Source of the DNA: Pseudomonadota bacterium
GTDB lineage: Bacteria > Pseudomonadota > Alphaproteobacteria > Rickettsiales > UBA6187
DNA length: 64,000 bases
Direction: 5' to 3'
NCBI GenBank assembly: GCA_027620075.1
Contig: JAQCEY010000001.1
Coordinates: 372,001-436,000 of the forward strand
Part shown: in pieces, positions 61,258 through 64,000 of the stretch
Layout: every line of letters starts with the position of its first letter
Numbering within the stretch: the first letter of the stretch is position 1
Position numbers and translations under genes: made by a program
Notes under the pieces: model-generated
Told to the model about the DNA's origin: nothing
Seen by the model: only the letters and a program-made list of their open reading frames with translations
Database searches by the model: none

Positions 61258-62484
61258 TTACTGATATACATCCGTCCAAAGTTCGTCATAATCAGGCTCA
61301 GGACTGTTTTTACAGAACTCCACAACTTCGTTGATTTTAGCTCTAATGTCCTTATCTATATCTTTTAACTTATCTTTGTCCGCAAAATTATTATCAAGAA
61401 TAAACTTTTTTAAAGTGTCGATAGGGTCTTTATTTTCCTTGAATTTTTCAACTTCCTCTTTAGAGCGGTACTTAGCAGGATCAGACATTGAATGTCCACG
61501 ATATCTGTATGTTTTCATCTCAACTATAATAGGACCTTTGCCCGAACGCACATATTCCAAAGCCTCACGCCCGCCTTTTATAACCTCCTGCACGTCCATT
61601 CCGTTTACCTGCATACCCGGAATCCCCATTGACTCGCCACGATGATAAAGGTCGGTAGCATACGATGAACGCTTTACCGAAGTTCCCATTGCATATTCAT
61701 TGTTCTCAATAATATAGACGACCGGCAAACGCCACAAAGCCGCCATATTGAATGACTCATAGACCTGCCCCTGATTAGCCGCACCGTCACCGAAGTAGGT
61801 AAGGCAAACATTATCGTTTTCACGGTATTTATTTGCAAAAGCGATTCCGGTTCCAAGCGGAACAGGTGCACCGACTATACCGTGACCGCCATAGAAGTGA
61901 TTTTTAAGGTCGAACATATGCATTGAACCACCCTTACCCTTGGAGCAACCGTCAATACGCCCCATCAACTCCGCCAGAACTACCTTAGGGTCACTTCCGC
62001 ATGAAAGCATCAAACCATGGTCACGATAAGTCGTAATTACACTATCACCCTCTTTCATCACATGCTGCATTCCCACGGCAACCGCTTCCTGACCTATATA
62101 TAAGTGACAGAACCCGCCTATCATGCCCTGACCGTATAGCTGACCGGCTTTTTCTTCAAAACGCCTGATATTCAGCATTTCCTCAAACAGCTTCAAAGCA
62201 ACCTTCGCTGAAATATTTGTTTCTTTTTTCTCAGATTTCAGAACGTCCTTAGACATACTTCCCGTTGTTACCACAACTTTCCCCCTAAAAGATTCAAGAT
62301 TACCGTCTGATTTTACAAGGTTCTCCACCTGTAGCCAGCTATTTGTAGGGATAGATTCACGCTCTTTCCACTTTTCAATAGCTTTCCGGCTTATTTCTAT
62401 ACCTGCTTTTTTAAAACGCTCATGTAAAGGCGTGATTCCGCCAAAATGCTCAATAACCGAATTTACATCTAGTTTTATTTCCAT
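61258..62484 (-). CDS. pdhA: pyruvate dehydrogenase E1 alpha with N-terminal helix-turn-helix domain
   Basis: 408 residues. From about residue 91 it is a normal E1-alpha: LFEEMLNIRRFEEKAGQLYG, TYRDHGLMLSCG, GKGGSMHMFD, TPP motif GDGAANQGQVYESFNMAALW, YRYRGHSMSDP. The first about 60 residues are extra: VIEHFGGITPLHERFKKAGI with ISRKAIEKWKERESIPTNSW, the pattern of small Cro/YdaS-like (KW..R..IP) DNA-binding domains, followed by a linker. The start is well supported (TTTAGGA 7 bp before ATG 62484). An in-frame ATG at residue 77 with GGGAAG very close could give a conventional form. First gene of the operon. Confidence 0.93.
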   Translation of the reverse strand: MEIKLDVNSVIEHFGGITPLHERFKKAGIEISRKAIEKWKERESIPTNSWLQVENLVKSDGNLESFRGKVVVTTGSMSKDVLKSEKKETNISAKVALKLFEEMLNIRRFEEKAGQLYGQGMIGGFCHLYIGQEAVAVGMQHVMKEGDSVITTYRDHGLMLSCGSDPKVVLAELMGRIDGCSKGKGGSMHMFDLKNHFYGGHGIVGAPVPLGTGIAFANKYRENDNVCLTYFGDGAANQGQVYESFNMAALWRLPVVYIIENNEYAMGTSVKRSSYATDLYHRGESMGIPGMQVNGMDVQEVIKGGREALEYVRSGKGPIIVEMKTYRYRGHSMSDPAKYRSKEEVEKFKENKDPIDTLKKFILDNNFADKDKLKDIDKDIRAKINEVVEFCKNSPEPDYDELWTDVYQ

Positions 62485-62517
62485 GTTTTTTCCTAAACTT
62501 TAATATCCGCATTCCCC

Positions 62518-62546
62518 AATATGTAGGAAAAACACGCCTCAGTCAA
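62518..62546 (-). promoter_or_regulatory. candidate sigma70-type promoter of the pdh operon
   Basis: On the minus strand TTGACT (62541-62546), 17 bp, CATATT (62518-62523). It lies about 35-60 bp upstream of the pdhA start in the 101-bp gap to the SGNH-like gene. Good -35, moderate -10. Confidence 0.45.
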
Positions 62547-62585
62547 GGATAAACTAAACAGCTACAAAAAGTAGGATAAAACAAT

Positions 62586-63401
62586 CTAATATAAAGCTAT
62601 TTCTTTCATGGAGTTACAAACCTTCTCGTTTATGCCGTAAGCAAACTTTATATCTTCGCAATTGACATTAGCATCCGATATAAGATTCTTATAAAATAAT
62701 ATCGCAACAAGATAGCTTCCGTTCCTGTTAGGGTGATGACCGTCACTATAAGGGTTTATACCGCGTTTATTAGCCTCATAAAAAGGAGTGCCGGTATAAA
62801 CAACTCCGGTATTGAATTTTTTTGCAAATTGATAATATCCCTCTTGGGTATCTTTTAACATAGTAAAATAATCAATACCATTTTTAAAATAGAACGAACT
62901 GTTTTCATGATATGACCATGTTGAAAATAATATGATTCTGGTATCGGGCGAAACGCTCCTTATGGATTCAACAAAAGCCTTTAAATAATTATCAAAACTG
63001 TTCTTGCCGTTAACACTAACCATTGTCGAACTTTGCCCTTGAAAAATTATGTAATCCCATTTTTTTGAATTTATCTTTTGTAAAGCTTGTTTTTTTTCCC
63101 AATGTTTTTCCAGTGTAAAGCCTCCATATGCAACGCTATCACTTTCAATATAGTAAGCACTGTTACCGTTAAATTTTGAAATTGCTGAAAGCATATCGGG
63201 CATTTGATTGTAATACGTAAAGCTATTACCTATAAAAAGAACTTCCACCTTCTTTCTTTTAGATAAGCCCTTGTTAAACTCTAATGCGAAAACTTTAGGG
63301 GAAAAATTGAAATAAATACTAGCACCTATCGCCCCGAAAGACACTAAAATAAATATCCTTAAAACCCAAAGAGCATTTGAGTATTTCTTTGTAAAATTCA
63401 T
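62586..63401 (-). CDS. SGNH/GDSL-like hydrolase, membrane-anchored
   Basis: 271 residues with an N-terminal membrane segment (about 9-32). The core has an SGNH block I (VLFIGNSFTYY, Ser60), WDYIIFQGQSS (block with Gly/Gln), and a C-terminal DGHHPNRNGSYL holding the Asp and His of the dyad. This arrangement resembles DUF4886-type SGNH esterases. It faces the periplasm by topology. The substrate is unknown. Located 20 bp downstream of neither-strand neighbour coupling: the GS-like gene lies upstream of nothing shared, since both are minus strand and the GS-like gene ends at 63422. Confidence 0.72.
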   Translation of the reverse strand: MNFTKKYSNALWVLRIFILVSFGAIGASIYFNFSPKVFALEFNKGLSKRKKVEVLFIGNSFTYYNQMPDMLSAISKFNGNSAYYIESDSVAYGGFTLEKHWEKKQALQKINSKKWDYIIFQGQSSTMVSVNGKNSFDNYLKAFVESIRSVSPDTRIILFSTWSYHENSSFYFKNGIDYFTMLKDTQEGYYQFAKKFNTGVVYTGTPFYEANKRGINPYSDGHHPNRNGSYLVAILFYKNLISDANVNCEDIKFAYGINEKVCNSMKEIALY

Positions 63402-63421
63402 TTATCACCTTTTAAAAAAAA

Positions 63422-64000
63422 TTAATATAAACTATCCAAGCCATACATCTTTAAGGAGGCATCACCATATATTTTTGCAGATTTTGGCATAGCCTTATTC
63501 AATATGCCGTAAGAAACACCTTCCAAAATAGCCGATATAACCGAATACGGGTCGGAATCTGCTGCTGCAACCCTATGTTCTATCCTACGGTTTTCAGGTT
63601 CCGCCGTGGTGGCAGGCAACCGCAAGGCTACAGTCCTGTTATTCCCACCCCAGCTAACGGTAGAGGGAGCATCTTTGCCTTTTTTCAAACGCTCATAACA
63701 ATTTTCGTATGGAGCAAAAACCTGCATATACTCAGGCATTTTTTCAAGCAAGCCGCCTATTGCATATTTCATAAACTCACTTTCTTCTTCGCCTTTTTTT
63801 GCGAATATATTTTTGCCATCTTTATCAAGCAAACTAATATGAATATGCAATGAGTTCCCATATACGCTATCAAACGGCATAGCAGAAAAATCGGCATCTT
63901 TAAATGACTCCCTGATTTTTAAAATTTCATCGGCAATTGCAACTACGTCATTTTTGTGAGTAATACTTATTTCCCACTGATTTTCACCCTTTTCCTCTTT
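63422..64000 (-). CDS. glutamine-synthetase-family protein, C-terminal part (truncated by window end)
   Basis: The frame is open to the end of the window, so the Met at 63880 is internal. Visible: ENQWEISITHKNDVVAIADE (glutamine synthetase metal/substrate region), GNSLHIHISLLD (His of the active site), ERLKKGKDAPSTVSWGGNNR and TVALRLP. About 193 residues are present. The sequence looks closer to GlnA-like gamma-glutamyl-amine ligases (PuuA group) than to GlnA itself, but the missing N-terminus prevents a firm call. Confidence 0.85.
   Translation of the reverse strand, partial: KEEKGENQWEISITHKNDVVAIADEILKIRESFKDADFSAMPFDSVYGNSLHIHISLLDKDGKNIFAKKGEEESEFMKYAIGGLLEKMPEYMQVFAPYENCYERLKKGKDAPSTVSWGGNNRTVALRLPATTAEPENRRIEHRVAAADSDPYSVISAILEGVSYGILNKAMPKSAKIYGDASLKMYGLDSLY

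Noticed and set aside
63422-63880. Glutamine-synthetase-like gene starting at the Met at 63880
   Set aside because: The same frame continues upstream to the window end with family motifs, so this Met is internal.

Overview
The window comes from an AT-rich alphaproteobacterium. Pointers to this are a Caulobacter-type flagellar operon (fliF-fliG-fliH/flbE-fliN-motA-flbD), an FlbD-like regulator, a homologue of complex I subunit NDUFA12, DUF2155 and DUF6468-type proteins, and split pyruvate dehydrogenase E1 genes. The AT-richness, many palindromic repeats and a protein ending in a eukaryote-style prenylation box suggest a eukaryote-associated lineage, perhaps near Rickettsiales or Holosporales. 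It is motile and not strongly reduced, since it keeps serA, serC and argG. I cannot assign a genus. No rRNA, tRNA or CRISPR array was seen.

Layout. 1-6.3 kb: 3' end of a UvrD/PcrA helicase, cysS-apt, a CbiX-like chelatase, a DUF481 outer-membrane protein whose stop codon abuts a hexanucleotide array, and a DUF1905 protein. 6.4-7.3 kb: an orphan gene whose product ends CCIIQ. 7.3-13.5 kb: flagellar basal-body/switch operon on the minus strand. 13.7-20.3 kb: AGCS symporter, 3-methyladenine glycosylase, serC, serA, NDUFA12-like, mlaD, DUF2155. 20.3-29.1 kb: a nine-gene chemotaxis operon (STAS-cheY-cheA-cheW-cheR-cheD-cheB-mcp-STAS) behind a good sigma70-like promoter. 29.2-33.8 kb: repeats, two alpha/beta hydrolases, a D-amino acid dehydrogenase and two unrecognised genes. 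33.9-48.2 kb: second flagellar block, flgF-flgG-flgA-flgH leftwards and fliL-fliM-DUF6468-motE-cheY-cheZ-motB-like-motB-TPR rightwards, then fliO-fliP. 48.2-54.4 kb: acyl-CoA dehydrogenase, argG between palindromic repeats, yejBE permeases, an EF-hand protein. 54.6-62.5 kb: a pyruvate dehydrogenase operon (pdhA, pdhB, pdhC, lpd) interspersed with six unrelated small genes. 62.6-64 kb: an SGNH-like hydrolase and the 3' part of a glutamine-synthetase-family gene.

How it fits together. Flagellum, motor and chemotaxis genes are nearly contiguous and form a full signalling path: soluble receptor, CheA/CheW, CheY, FliM, with CheZ for dephosphorylation and CheR/CheB/CheD for adaptation. FlbD with a sigma54-type promoter upstream of flgF suggests Caulobacter-like staged expression. 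The observations most worth following are the CaaX-ended candidate effector, a helix-turn-helix domain fused to pyruvate dehydrogenase E1-alpha, direct-repeat footprints around genes inserted in that operon, a non-autonomous transposon-like element with a 9-bp target duplication, and a Sec-type signal peptide on the rod protein FlgF.
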